Origin: Novakomyces olei
Lineage: Eukaryota > Ascomycota > Novakomycetes > Novakomycetales > Novakomycetaceae
Assembly (NCBI GenBank): GCA_016906335.1
Contig: JADEYG010000007.1
Coordinates: forward strand, 2,000,001-2,064,000
Length of the DNA: 64,000 nt
Direction of reading: 5' to 3'
Below the pieces are notes generated by a model that made no database searches, was not told the DNA's origin, and saw nothing but the letters and a program-made list of their open reading frames with translations. The position numbers and the translations under genes were made by a program. This document shows positions 34,497 to 44,404 of the stretch, piece by piece. Each line of letters starts with the position of its first letter. The stretch's first letter is position 1.

Positions 34497-36200
34497 TCAT
34501 AATTGATACTCCTCTCCCTGTAAGACAAACTGTCTCAAAAGATGCGGCTCCAGCTCAAAACGTTCCGCAATTGCTTGCAATTTCGAACGCCATTCTTCAT
34601 TACTCAATTGTCTCCAGGCTTCTGTAGAAGTTTCCGGTTTAGTCATGCTCACACGCTCCTGGAAAATATTTCTGGCCACTTCTAATTCCTCCACAAAGCC
34701 CTCTGGTATAGGCCCAAAGACCAGTTTTGTTTTTTGAGGGCATTTGGTAAATTTATTATTCGAAATGAGTTCGATCTGTAGTCTATAATCTGGCATTGCC
34801 TCGGCGTTTTGCAAAATACCCTCAATACTTCCGTATGTTCTTATAAGGCTGTGCGCCCTTACAATTCCGATCCGTGGAATTGTCGAGCAAAAATCTGTTC
34901 CACATAAAATACAGAAATCCACAAATTGCTTCTCATCTAAACGCAAAGCCTTGAGAACGAGATCCGGATTAATCAAATTTTGTATCGAAGATCGCATGGC
35001 AAAGTGTTCAACGTCGGTATTGGCTTTTCGTAAAATTGGTGTAAAGCCCGTTAGCAAGGGTGCTCTTTGCACAATAACGTCACTGTCCTCACTGGCCACA
35101 ACGTCAGCCAATCCTCTTTTTACAAGTTCCGAGGCAACTGATTCACCTTCATAGCCAGATGGTGCCTCTATTAAAGGAACCATGAATTCTTCACAGATCC
35201 CCAAAATACAGCGTTTGACTTTTGGTGTTATACGCCTGGACTGCTCTCTCATCATGTTTTTAACAAGCTTTAAGGATTCGTCAAGAGACGAAGTAACATC
35301 TGCGCTGTCAGACGTAAAAGCTCCATTCAGAGTTCTCAAGTCTCTCGCTATTTTCAGTGTATATTGCCGACGGATGAGCTCATCGATTCCTGCAGATATA
35401 ATTGTAAAGCGCTTGTTCGCCTCGCTCAAATGTAAAACATTTGTTTCATCCAAGCCATCTTGTATTTCTGCCAGTCGCTTATCCATTTCACTATCCAGTT
35501 CTGAGACTTCAGAGCCACTTGCCTCTTCTTGAATTTGTTCTAACTGCATCTCCCCTTTATGGTCAATTTGCAAACCTCCAGATAGCTCTGGAGACGGTAC
35601 GAGTTGCGTCTCTGGTTGAATTAGCCCTTGCGCAGGTTCTTGCACCGGCGTTTCTACTGGCTCTTGTCTTGACTCCACAGGCTCGGCCTCCTCCTCTACT
35701 TGATCCAAGCTTAGTAGCTCTGACGCTTCAGGCGGTGTGAGAGGAGTTCCTGCAAGATCATACTCTGCCTTTCGCACCTTTTCAATGATCTTTGACTGAT
35801 AGGAAGGAGGAAGCTCTTTAAAGTGTGCAATAAACTCAGGTAACCTCGCTAGCCATCCAGCTCGACTTTGTTCAATTTCAAATAATTTAGCTCTACGCTC
35901 CCGCGAAAGCGAACGACGCATTCGCTCTTTTGCCTTTGCTGGATTCGATTCTGGTCCGTCGTAAACAAGTAAGGGTTCAACCCCCAATGTGCGACAGGTT
36001 TGAAGGAAAGAAAGAGTCATGTAGACGTGCCAGTTGTGCTCAATAACATCGTACGCTGGCGACATTGACTCACGGTGGAAAAGCAGAGTCCCATCAAAGG
36101 CAATCGTTCGAAGCCCTTCGGACTTTATTACTCGAGGAGTCAAGCTAGTGACAGCCCCAGGAGCGTAATCTCTAATGAACCTTAAAAGTCGCCTGACCCC
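34497..36200 (-). CDS. XPG/FEN1-family nuclease, fungal paralogue
   Basis: Structure-specific nuclease fold, intronless, 567 aa from MGVRRLLRFI. This start was chosen over an ATG 30 nt upstream because the family needs an N-terminal Met-Gly for folding at the active site. XPG-N region: TIAFDGTLLF and LLVYDGPES (metal-binding Asp). XPG-I region: YEGESVASELVKRG and VVASEDSDVIV (Glu/Asp cluster), then LCGTDFCSTIPRIGIVRAHSLI (Asp plus helix-hairpin-helix). All the usual metal ligands are visible. A 200-residue acidic, Gln/Glu/Pro-rich insert (about 145-300) separates the two halves, as in XPG rather than FEN1. The cellular role of this fungal clade is not known to me. Confidence 0.85.
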   Translation of the reverse strand, partial: GVRRLLRFIRDYAPGAVTSLTPRVIKSEGLRTIAFDGTLLFHRESMSPAYDVIEHNWHVYMTLSFLQTCRTLGVEPLLVYDGPESNPAKAKERMRRSLSRERRAKLFEIEQSRAGWLARLPEFIAHFKELPPSYQSKIIEKVRKAEYDLAGTPLTPPEASELLSLDQVEEEAEPVESRQEPVETPVQEPAQGLIQPETQLVPSPELSGGLQIDHKGEMQLEQIQEEASGSEVSELDSEMDKRLAEIQDGLDETNVLHLSEANKRFTIISAGIDELIRRQYTLKIARDLRTLNGAFTSDSADVTSSLDESLKLVKNMMREQSRRITPKVKRCILGICEEFMVPLIEAPSGYEGESVASELVKRGLADVVASEDSDVIVQRAPLLTGFTPILRKANTDVEHFAMRSSIQNLINPDLVLKALRLDEKQFVDFCILCGTDFCSTIPRIGIVRAHSLIRTYGSIEGILQNAEAMPDYRLQIELISNNKFTKCPQKTKLVFGPIPEGFVEELEVARNIFQERVSMTKPETSTEAWRQLSNEEWRSKLQAIAERFELEPHLLRQFVLQGEEYQL

Positions 36201-36769
36201 CATTATGCATGTACAACAATAGACATTCAATTTTAGAAAAGGAGCATTTTTAATTGAAGCAAAATCTGGCCCTGACGCACCAAAACAAGCTTGGTCAGCG
36301 AGATTACGGATACTGAGTTTGATAATTGCTCAGGGGAGCAACGAGAATGCAAAAGGCATTTTGCCTTATTTAACATTGTTTAACATTGACTCTGGGGAAA
36401 ATACTGGCGGACTATATGCTCATCTTGTATTTATTCTTATTCAATGGCCAACATCAAGTAACAGCACAATGAGAAATGTTTAGTTCTTGAATTTAACTTT
36501 AAATTTGTATAGTCAAGAGGTTCCGTTCCTTTATACTCTCGGTCGGTATATAACATTATTGATGGTGCTGAAATGTTACTACTTCGTACAGCGTAACATT
36601 ACTACAAGTCACCAACGAGCAAGACAGCATGGAGCAATGTTTGGTTTAACGTGCTAGTATTATACAAGATTGCCACAGTGGCGAACACTGACAAAGACAA
36701 AAGCCATACTGTGCTGATCGATTCATGACTCATTAAATAGGCTGTATCAACATTGACTAAATTGCTCTA
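36201..36769. other. Intergenic region nuclease/HIU hydrolase
   Basis: About 570 bp containing the nuclease promoter and the HIU hydrolase 3' end. No exon or repeat was recognised. Confidence 0.4.
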
Positions 36770-37153
36770 TTATGAGCCCCGATAAGTAGAGAAACTGTAG
36801 GGTGACATAAGAATAGGCACATGGTAATGCTGATCAGGGCTAGCGCGAAATGGTATTTCAACTGCCGGGAAAAAAGTCTCCAAGCCCTGTCGCGTCCAGT
36901 AAGATTTTGTATGGAACACAAGCTTGTACAGTGTATCTTTCTCTGTTACAACGACGTCATTGTCCCATTCAATAACGCGTCCTTGAGCGTTTGTGGTGGC
37001 AGTTGCAATTACTCTGGTCTGCGCATCACTTTCACTATACGGTCGCAACTCTACTTTAATCCCGTCCGCTGGCACTCCATGCACCTAAATTGTTAGACAG
37101 GTCGACAAGTTAGAAAGTACAGTATTGAGAACGTGGCATGTGATTGCCGGCAT
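36770..37153 (-). CDS. 5-hydroxyisourate hydrolase (transthyretin-like)
   Basis: Second step of urate breakdown to allantoin: hydrolyses 5-hydroxyisourate, usually in peroxisomes or cytosol. Exons in transcript order are 37153-37121 and 37084-36770 (115 aa); the 36-nt intron (GTACTT...AATTTAG) is the shortest assigned here. The join gives MPAITCHVLNT/VHGVPADG, the family N-terminus with the catalytic His. The C-terminus reads HYHVPILMSPYSFSTYRGS, the HIU-hydrolase signature ending YRGS that separates it from true transthyretin. Urate oxidase and OHCU decarboxylase are not in the window. Confidence 0.93.
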
Positions 37154-37577
37154 GACTATTAATCTGTCGGTTTCAATTATTGCCTTTGTTCTACGTGGGA
37201 ACGTTATAATTTAAAATTTATTTAACAGAGGTAAAGCGATCGATATGTTGCTCTTTCTTTTTATTTTTCTCGCTTATATGATAAACTTTATCATCTGCAT
37301 AATGTGGTGCGAAATTTATGCATGATGAGACAAAAATTATAAGGGGTAAACCATAAATCCATTAAGTTACAACCGGCATGTTTATCATTTGGAATTTGGC
37401 CAAAACGATAATTGACTACTATGTTGCACACACGCTACCTTTTCATCAAAGGGGCTATCCAAAAATTCTCGATGCAAAAAGCATGCAAAACGCTCACTCA
37501 AATTATACCAAGATACTTGGCTGCTTGCCAACTTTACAAAACACCAAATAATTTCGCTTTAATCTCTATAAATTTGC
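37154..37577. other. Intergenic region HIU hydrolase/Rax1-like
   Basis: About 420 bp with the HIU hydrolase promoter and the Rax1-like 3' end. AT-rich; nothing else was recognised. Confidence 0.4.
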
Positions 37578-38808
37578 TCATAGTCTCCGTCCCGGTACAA
37601 GAACGAATATAAGCGTGAGCGCTGCAGTTACCAGCACAAACAGCGCGAAAACCCAGAGCGACCGCACAAGTATTAGCCGTCGAACATAGGGCTCACGGAT
37701 CCGCATAAAATGACAAAACACGGTTTCTGAGAAACCGGAAAAGCCAATTAGCGGATCAAGGTGGAATTCAAAGCTGACGAGACAATAGACGCCGATAGCA
37801 AATAATAAAAGGACCTTTACAAATTAGTTATGAAACAAAAAGGAGCAGCTTTACCCATAAGCGCGTAGCCTGCGGCTTGTAGTCGAGAAATATTAATACA
37901 AACCCGGTCCACAGTCCTCCAAACAAGCAAAAAACGCCCATTAATAGACGCAAGAAAGCAGATAAAGGTACGAGGTTCCCTAAAGCCTTTGCTTTGAGAA
38001 ATTTGGCATATGCATTATGCTCGATAGCTTGAAAAACATAGCTTCGTACATCATCAAAAACCTCAGGATCATCTCGACCCTCCAGCTCAATTGCACGTCT
38101 AACCGCATTCACAAGAATTGGAGGCAAAGCAACTTCGCGTTCTGATCCTGGACTAAGGTAAGTGTAGAGAATACGTTCAGCCGAGGCAGTGATATCAGAT
38201 CTTTGTACTGAATGCTCATCAGCATGGGAGCTTTGAGCCGCAGACGATAATTCAGAGGCGCGTTTATTAATTGCCTCCTGTGCTGAAGTAGAATTGCCCA
38301 CAAACCCCGTAGAGTTTCTGTCCTTTGGGACGGCAGACGCGTACTGCGAAGTAGAAGAAAGCCGTTTGTTTTCTGTTGGTACTCCATTTTCATATAAAGC
38401 AGAGTACATTTTCTCATCGTCGTCCAAGTCAGAGGCAAGCTCTATATCAGCGTCGTCTGCATTTAAAGCCTGTTCCTGTTCAGGAGTCTGATTCAACAGG
38501 GACCGTCTCAATTCTCGGATGTACAATCGGCAAAGCGAAGTGTGCTGGCTTATATCCAGCCACAGATCCAAGTCTTGCAAATCAGCCCAAAAAAAAAAAA
38601 AAACAAAGCAAAACAGAGAGAAAAGAAGGAAACAAGAGAGACTCGGCTCTGTAACAAGGCGAAGCTTACAATCAACAGACCGGGCAATATCGCGCATATA
38701 AATGTAAAAATTGAACAAATCGACTGGCGGCTCACTCTGCCGAGCCAAAACTTCGCCGAGCCACGGCAGACGCTGCTCCCGGGGCATTGTGGCCGTGTCG
38801 CCTCCCAT
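37578..38808 (-). CDS. RAX1: Rax1-like RGS-domain membrane protein
   Basis: Rax1-type proteins have an RGS domain and three C-terminal membrane helices; yeast Rax1 marks bud sites with Rax2. Exons in transcript order are 38808-38670, 38573-37855 and 37814-37578 (364 aa). The first join gives IARSVDY/LDLWLDISQH, as in relatives; the last exon has no in-frame start and encodes VLLLFAIGVYCLVSF and ALFVLVTAALTLIFVLV. The RGS-type region runs to about residue 265 and the helices follow. Start MGGDTATMPREQ was chosen because relatives begin there (LPWLGEVLAR); the open frame upstream is ATG-less. Intron 1 (96 nt) is a multiple of three and stop-free because of a T tract. Confidence 0.85.
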
Positions 38809-39534
38809 GTCGGATTCAATTGGCAGCCTCGTTTCCAGACTCGACACTTTTCTGATCCACCTCCTTTTACACTCAATGTGAAAGTAAACAAAAACAAGAA
38901 TAAATATCACTATTGGAAGTAACGTGTACCAAAGGCGTTCCTCATGTTTTTTACAAGTAAGGAAGCAGGCACGTATATTAATAGTACTCACACAATCTAT
39001 ATAAAGCGCAATGATAGTACAAATGGATACGGTATTATTACGCAGAAAATGAGCAGTCCAATTTTACAGCACAACAATATAATACAACAAATAAATCCGT
39101 GCATTACCATTCCCAACAAACCTTTTTCTACGATACATTACTACGATACTTTTACTTCTATACTTGTATTACTATACTTTTACTACAATACGTGGTACAA
39201 TGCTTTGGTACTATACTTCCACTACAATACTTGCTATAATACTTTTGCTACACTTTAAAAACCTTACAAATTGGTAAACACCAAACGTAATTGGTCTACC
39301 CCGGTTCTCACACAGTACAAACAGAGAAATTGTTGCGCGCTGCCTTTTAGTCATTTCATGTTCACCGGCTCAGGATAAAATTGGGAGAATATTGACAGAA
39401 ATTCCGAGGAAATATTGGCTGACCCATAAGCATATAGGCATTGGCTATTTTAAATCGAGATATTGACTGCTTTACTGGTTTTATTTCATTTTAATCATTG
39501 TTTTTTTGTGCCCACGCCGCCGGCACAAGGTTCA
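38809..39534. other. Divergent intergenic region Rax1-like/RER2
   Basis: About 730 bp between divergent starts. Around 39120-39250 lie imperfect repeats of ACTATACTTTTACTACAATAC type. The rest is AT-rich with no recognised sites. Confidence 0.45.
39125..39252. repeat. Imperfect AC-TA-rich tandem repeat
   Basis: Six or so diverged copies of a roughly 20-bp unit around TACTATACTTTTACTACAA in the Rax1/RER2 promoter region. Confidence 0.6.
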
Positions 39535-40725
39535 ATGGCAGACTCGTGGCCTATTTTCGAATGGCTTTTACGGTTTCCCCTTTTGCAATGGCTGCTATCG
39601 CACCTTGAAGACATTCTTATTCGGAGCATACGCCACGGACCGCTTCCGAGGCATATTGCACTAGTAATGGATGGTAACCGTCGCTTCGCAAAGAGGCTAC
39701 ACCTTGAAACGATTGAAGGGCACTCGCAGGGCTTTGAGTCTTTGAAATTGGTACTTGTCTATTTTATTATTTAGATTGTAAAATGCTTTTAATATTTTAT
39801 CCTGATTATATTCTTTCTGCACAAACGTCAGCGACTAACCTTTCAGATATTAGAGGCCTGTTTAAAACTCGGAATAAAGGAGGTTACAATCTACGCCTTC
39901 TCCATTGAAAACTTCAAACGGTCAAAGTATGAAGTCGACCTGCTCATGGATCTAGCGAAAACGCATTTGCAGCAGTTTTGTGCTCACGGCGATTTGGTAC
40001 AAAAGTACGGAGTCCGTGTAAAGATCATCGGCAAGAAAGAGTTGATCAAGGATGACGTTCGGCAAGTATGCGACAAGGCAGAGGAGTTGACTAAACAAAA
40101 CAAAAAGTAAGGATAGTAATCATAGCCTTTACGCTGTTTTAACTATTGGCAACTAAATACATCAGCCTTGTACGTTTAACATTTTGTTGTTACTACACTA
40201 TGCAGCCGCGCAAGACGTGCTTTATTCATCTCAAATACTTTTCAAAATTTATTGCTACTTTCAAGTTTTGGCTAACACATCAAGCGCGGTGTTGAATATT
40301 TGCTTCCCTTATACCTCGAGGGACGAGATGACCGTGGCCGTCCGGAGAGTCGTTGGCCAAGTTGAAAGGCGGGAGCTCGACATTAACGATATCACAACAG
40401 AAACCATTTCGCAAAACATGTATACTAGAAATTGCAGTTCGCCCGATATTCTGATACGGACTTCTGGAGTCGAGCGGCTCTCTGATTTTTTGCTTTGGCA
40501 GGTTCGTGTTTCTTTATGAAAAATCTAGTCTTCTCTCAAGATATTTTCAATTTTCCCTTTACTGACTCTTGACTTCAGTGCCATCAAAATACACTAATCC
40601 GGTTTGTCCGATGTAACTGGCCCGAATTTAATGTATGGAGGTTCCTGCCACTATTAATCGAATGGCAATTAGCGGAACGGACAATCAAGAAAGGCGGAAC
40701 CAAGAAACGGCACATCACTTATTGA
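39535..40725 (+). CDS. RER2: cis-Prenyltransferase (dehydrodolichyl diphosphate synthase, Rer2 type)
   Basis: Builds the dolichol backbone from isopentenyl diphosphate at the ER, for N-glycosylation and GPI anchors. Exons are 39535-39750, 39847-40106, 40285-40501 and 40579-40725, giving 279 aa. Motifs in order: HIALVMDGNRRFAKR (catalytic Asp, diphosphate site), GHSQGFESL, TIYAFSIENFKRSKYEVDLLM, AVLNICFPYTSRDE, PDILIRTSGVERLSDFLLWQ. The third intron boundary has CTAAC followed by ATCAAG, giving KQNK/NAVLNICF, which fits relatives. There is no C-terminal RxG as found in the Nus1/NgBR partner subunit. The N-terminal helix (WLLRFPLLQWLL) may contact the membrane. Confidence 0.93.
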
Positions 40726-40962
40726 TGCTAAAGGCTCGTTTGCATATTGTCATCATGTACAAGTAGAAAATAATTCAATTATTCCCGTTTGACTTTCCTA
40801 TTTCTATACCTAAAAAAGCTTCGTCTACGCCATGCCACCAAGATGATGATAAAATGCAACTTTTATGAATATTCCAGTGCAAAATTTTGTAAAAAGCAAA
40901 GCAAACCTATGCTGAAACTGCTGTTAAATCTAGATTAAATCATGCAGTTCTCAAATAAACCA

Positions 40963-42922
40963 TCAATCCCACGCAAAACCTAAATTTTCACGATTATCAT
41001 CAAACACACGAGCGTATTCCAGTAAAAGCAGCAAAACGTAAGACTCCATATCTTGTCGTCGCAGAGTAAGAGATGCCCATTGTTGACCTGCTTCTGCTAT
41101 ACTTTGAGCCAGTTCATCGTGCCCGTCTAAGCCTTTAACTCCTGCCTCCTTGTAGCCAATGAAGAACGCTAAAATAGAGTGTAATTCATCGTAGCGCGTA
41201 TCAAGCGGAACAAAATGATACCAAGGAACAAGACGGGAATCGTGCCATTCATTGTACAAAGTCTGTTTTATAGCCAAACTTTTAGAGAACTGGAAGGCTC
41301 GAAATCGCGCAGAGAACGATTGCCCGTCTACGTCGACAAGGTACTTGTACTCAAACTGGCCAGCCATGGTTACAGATGGCACAATACTAAACTCTTGTCT
41401 AAGAGCATCACAACCCGTCCCGCACAGCGAAATTTCGGTAAAACCAACATTCGAATGGGCATCGAGAAACTGGGAAAAATTGCAGCGCTGAACCTCATAA
41501 GGCTGCAGGGAATCATGCGTATAATCTGTCAGCAGTGTTATATTTGCCGTATCGATTTTAGAGGAATTCAGCATTGAAACGAGACGGTTACGCTGCATGC
41601 CGCGCCAATTATCTGGTGTGTAGTATCCGCCACTCGTGACTCCACGCCAGAAAATATTGTTTTGCTTTTCGTGCCACGCAACGTCTTTTTCAGGTGTGTA
41701 ATCGTACCTTTCATCGTTTCTGTAGTACATTGTTCTGTAATTAGAATGAAGTTTTATAAATAAATATATAAAATAAATAAATAAGACCTTACGCAGGAAA
41801 CACAATGTCATTGTTTACGGATAGCTTGCATTCGCTAAACACAGGAACAAACTCGTGACTGGTCACGAGGGAGTTTGGCCCAATCAAAGCTCCATGTAGG
41901 TATTGAACGTCCGGCCGCTTGCATAAATCCAGAGCAGAAGACATATTACTGACAAAATTGCCAGGTTGCACGTTTTCGGCATAGAAATAATCTTCTTTCC
42001 CCGTCCACGCCGGAGAATCAGGAGCACAGCATTGCTTTATAGCTTGGAAGCAAGGCTTTCCTCCATAATTTGTCCATTTCACATCAGTATCATCCTCACT
42101 CAGCTCGTTTTGATAAGGACTAAAGCCCGCAACTGGTTCTTTTGCAACCTTTTTATTCTTTGATTCAGCCGCTATAGCTTCTGCGACCTTTTCAAAGGGC
42201 ACCATAACCCTCGGCTCATCAAACTGATTCACGTTTATATCCATGTCCGGTAGCAAATGTATAAAGTTTTGTAAAAGGTTGTTTAATGCTCCGCCACGAG
42301 CATTTTCGTGACTAAGCACACTTTTGCCATTACGAACCTGTATTTGACAAATATCCGGATTGAACTTCAATCTTTGGGCTCGTTTACGGATTTCCCGTGG
42401 TTCCAAGGCCCAGTAAGGACGTAAATCGCGGTTAACTTGACTAAAAATATCGGTAAAAACGGCACCGTTGTCCGTTGAAAACGTCCACCACTCATCAAAA
42501 CGTGGAGGCGGAAGACGACCTTGTTGCTCTATGTATCGTTTGACTGCTTGCCGAAGGCTTCGTGGCTGATTTGCCCGTAAATCAAAGGCTTTGCGCTGAG
42601 CTTCGCCGATAAGAGCGGTAATAGGATGAAGATCAAAAGACGGCTTGCGCTGGTGTATTAGTACATTGAAAAGAGCTTGAAGGAAATGTAGTAAAAACAT
42701 CGCTAAAAACAAATAAACTAGACAAACGAAAAGCGAAACAGTAGTGATCTTTTTGAACGATGGTACCTCTTGTGCTCTGTCTCCCGCTGGCCCTAGCTTG
42801 AACTTCTCGTGTTGAGCAGGTGGAAATTTAATGTCGCTATAATAGTAGGCGCATGAGAAAGTTAGAGCAAATAACAGAGCTGCAAAAAAGGCAATGGTGT
42901 ATGCCCGCGCTCGGCGGATCAT
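40963..42922 (-). CDS. CAP10-type glycosyltransferase (GT90)
   Basis: GT90 enzymes transfer glucose or xylose to glycans or proteins in the secretory pathway; Cryptococcus CAP10 acts in capsule building. Exons in transcript order are 42922-42767, 42649-41793 and 41734-40963, giving 594 aa. A signal-anchor helix (AYTIAFFAALLFALTFSCAYYY) makes it a type II Golgi/ER protein. Further motifs are LPPPRFDEWWTFS, DINVNQFDEPRV, NNIFWRGVTSGG, YKYLVDVDGQSFSARF and YHFVPLDTRYDELHS, the normal GT90 order. The 117-nt first intron has a TACTAATACACCAG end and is stop-free and in frame; read through, it would add a second membrane helix. Confidence 0.88.
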
Positions 42923-43506
<584 letters not shown>

Positions 43507-44340
43507 ATGTTTAAAAAGTAGGCAAATTAAAGTCTGTGAGCCAGCCAATGTTGCTAACCTTTTCTCCAGTTTCAAAGGCAGATCAGACGTGAAAAATGCC
43601 ACACCAGTCAAATCGTCGCTTCAGCGGAACATTCGATCGCGCGTGCTTGAGACGTACCCGAAGCTAGCTGACGTTATTGACGTGGTTCTGCCCAAAAAAT
43701 CACAGCTGGTACAGCTCAAATGGTATTCAGCTCGAGGTGGTCTTTGCGTACTGACAAACTTCAGTGAAGATAGGATATCGCTCTATACTCTTGACGACGA
43801 AGTTCTCTTTTTCCAGAGCTTTGATGACCCGTTATTTCCTTCACTATGGCTAGTGCACAAGTGTACGCTCACGTTTCCCTCATTTCCTCTACAGAGTCTT
43901 GAGAATTATCTCTGATTTATTTATTTATTTATTTTTAACAATTAAATTTACCGAACAGTCCCCGAAGCTTTCCCGCACGTTCGTGTAGATCGTGGAGCTA
44001 TCAAATTTGTTCTTTCTGGCGGTAGGTCTATAATAATGAGCACCAACACTAATCGGCTTTATAGCCAACATCATGGTGCCCGGCCTTACTTCGGCCGGTG
44101 GATTCTTGCCTGAAGACCTTGAAAAAGACCAGATAGTTATTATAACTGCAGAGGGAAAGGAGAACGCGGTTGCCATTGGCAAGACAAAAATGAGTGCCAG
44201 TGAAATGTATGTGGGAGCTTTTAGTTTAATCTTCAAATAATCACCTGTCTTTATCACTTCAGACTGACACTTAAAGGCGAGCGGCAAATAAGGGCATCGG
44301 TATTGAACTAATCCATTATCTAAATGATAGTCTGGTATGA
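43507..44340 (+). CDS. TMA20: Translation factor MCTS1/Tma20 (PUA domain)
   Basis: MCTS1, with DENR/Tma22, recycles 40S subunits and promotes reinitiation. Exons are 43507-43517, 43570-43722, 43765-43862, 43959-44021, 44065-44206 and 44277-44340: 531 nt, 176 aa. All phases agree and every join restores a family motif: MFKN/FKGRSD, QLVQLKC/EDRISLY, LVHKF/PEAFPHVRVDRGAIKF, VLSGA/NIMVPGLTSAGGFLP, KMSASEM/RAANKGIGIELIHYLNDSLV. The PUA domain spans about 90-170. Intron 2 (42 nt) is stop-free and in frame. The first coding exon is 11 nt. Ends 64 bp from the HIRA stop. Confidence 0.93.
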
Positions 44341-44404
44341 TATGTATACCCAATGAATCTGACCTTTTTTAGTGGAAATTCTCGCCGGCATCTTCATAAT
44401 GTTC

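Noticed and set aside
38809-38991. N-terminal membrane extension of the Rax1-like protein
   Set aside because: Starts with GTG, is absent from relatives, and the expected start (MGGDTATMPREQ) lies downstream.
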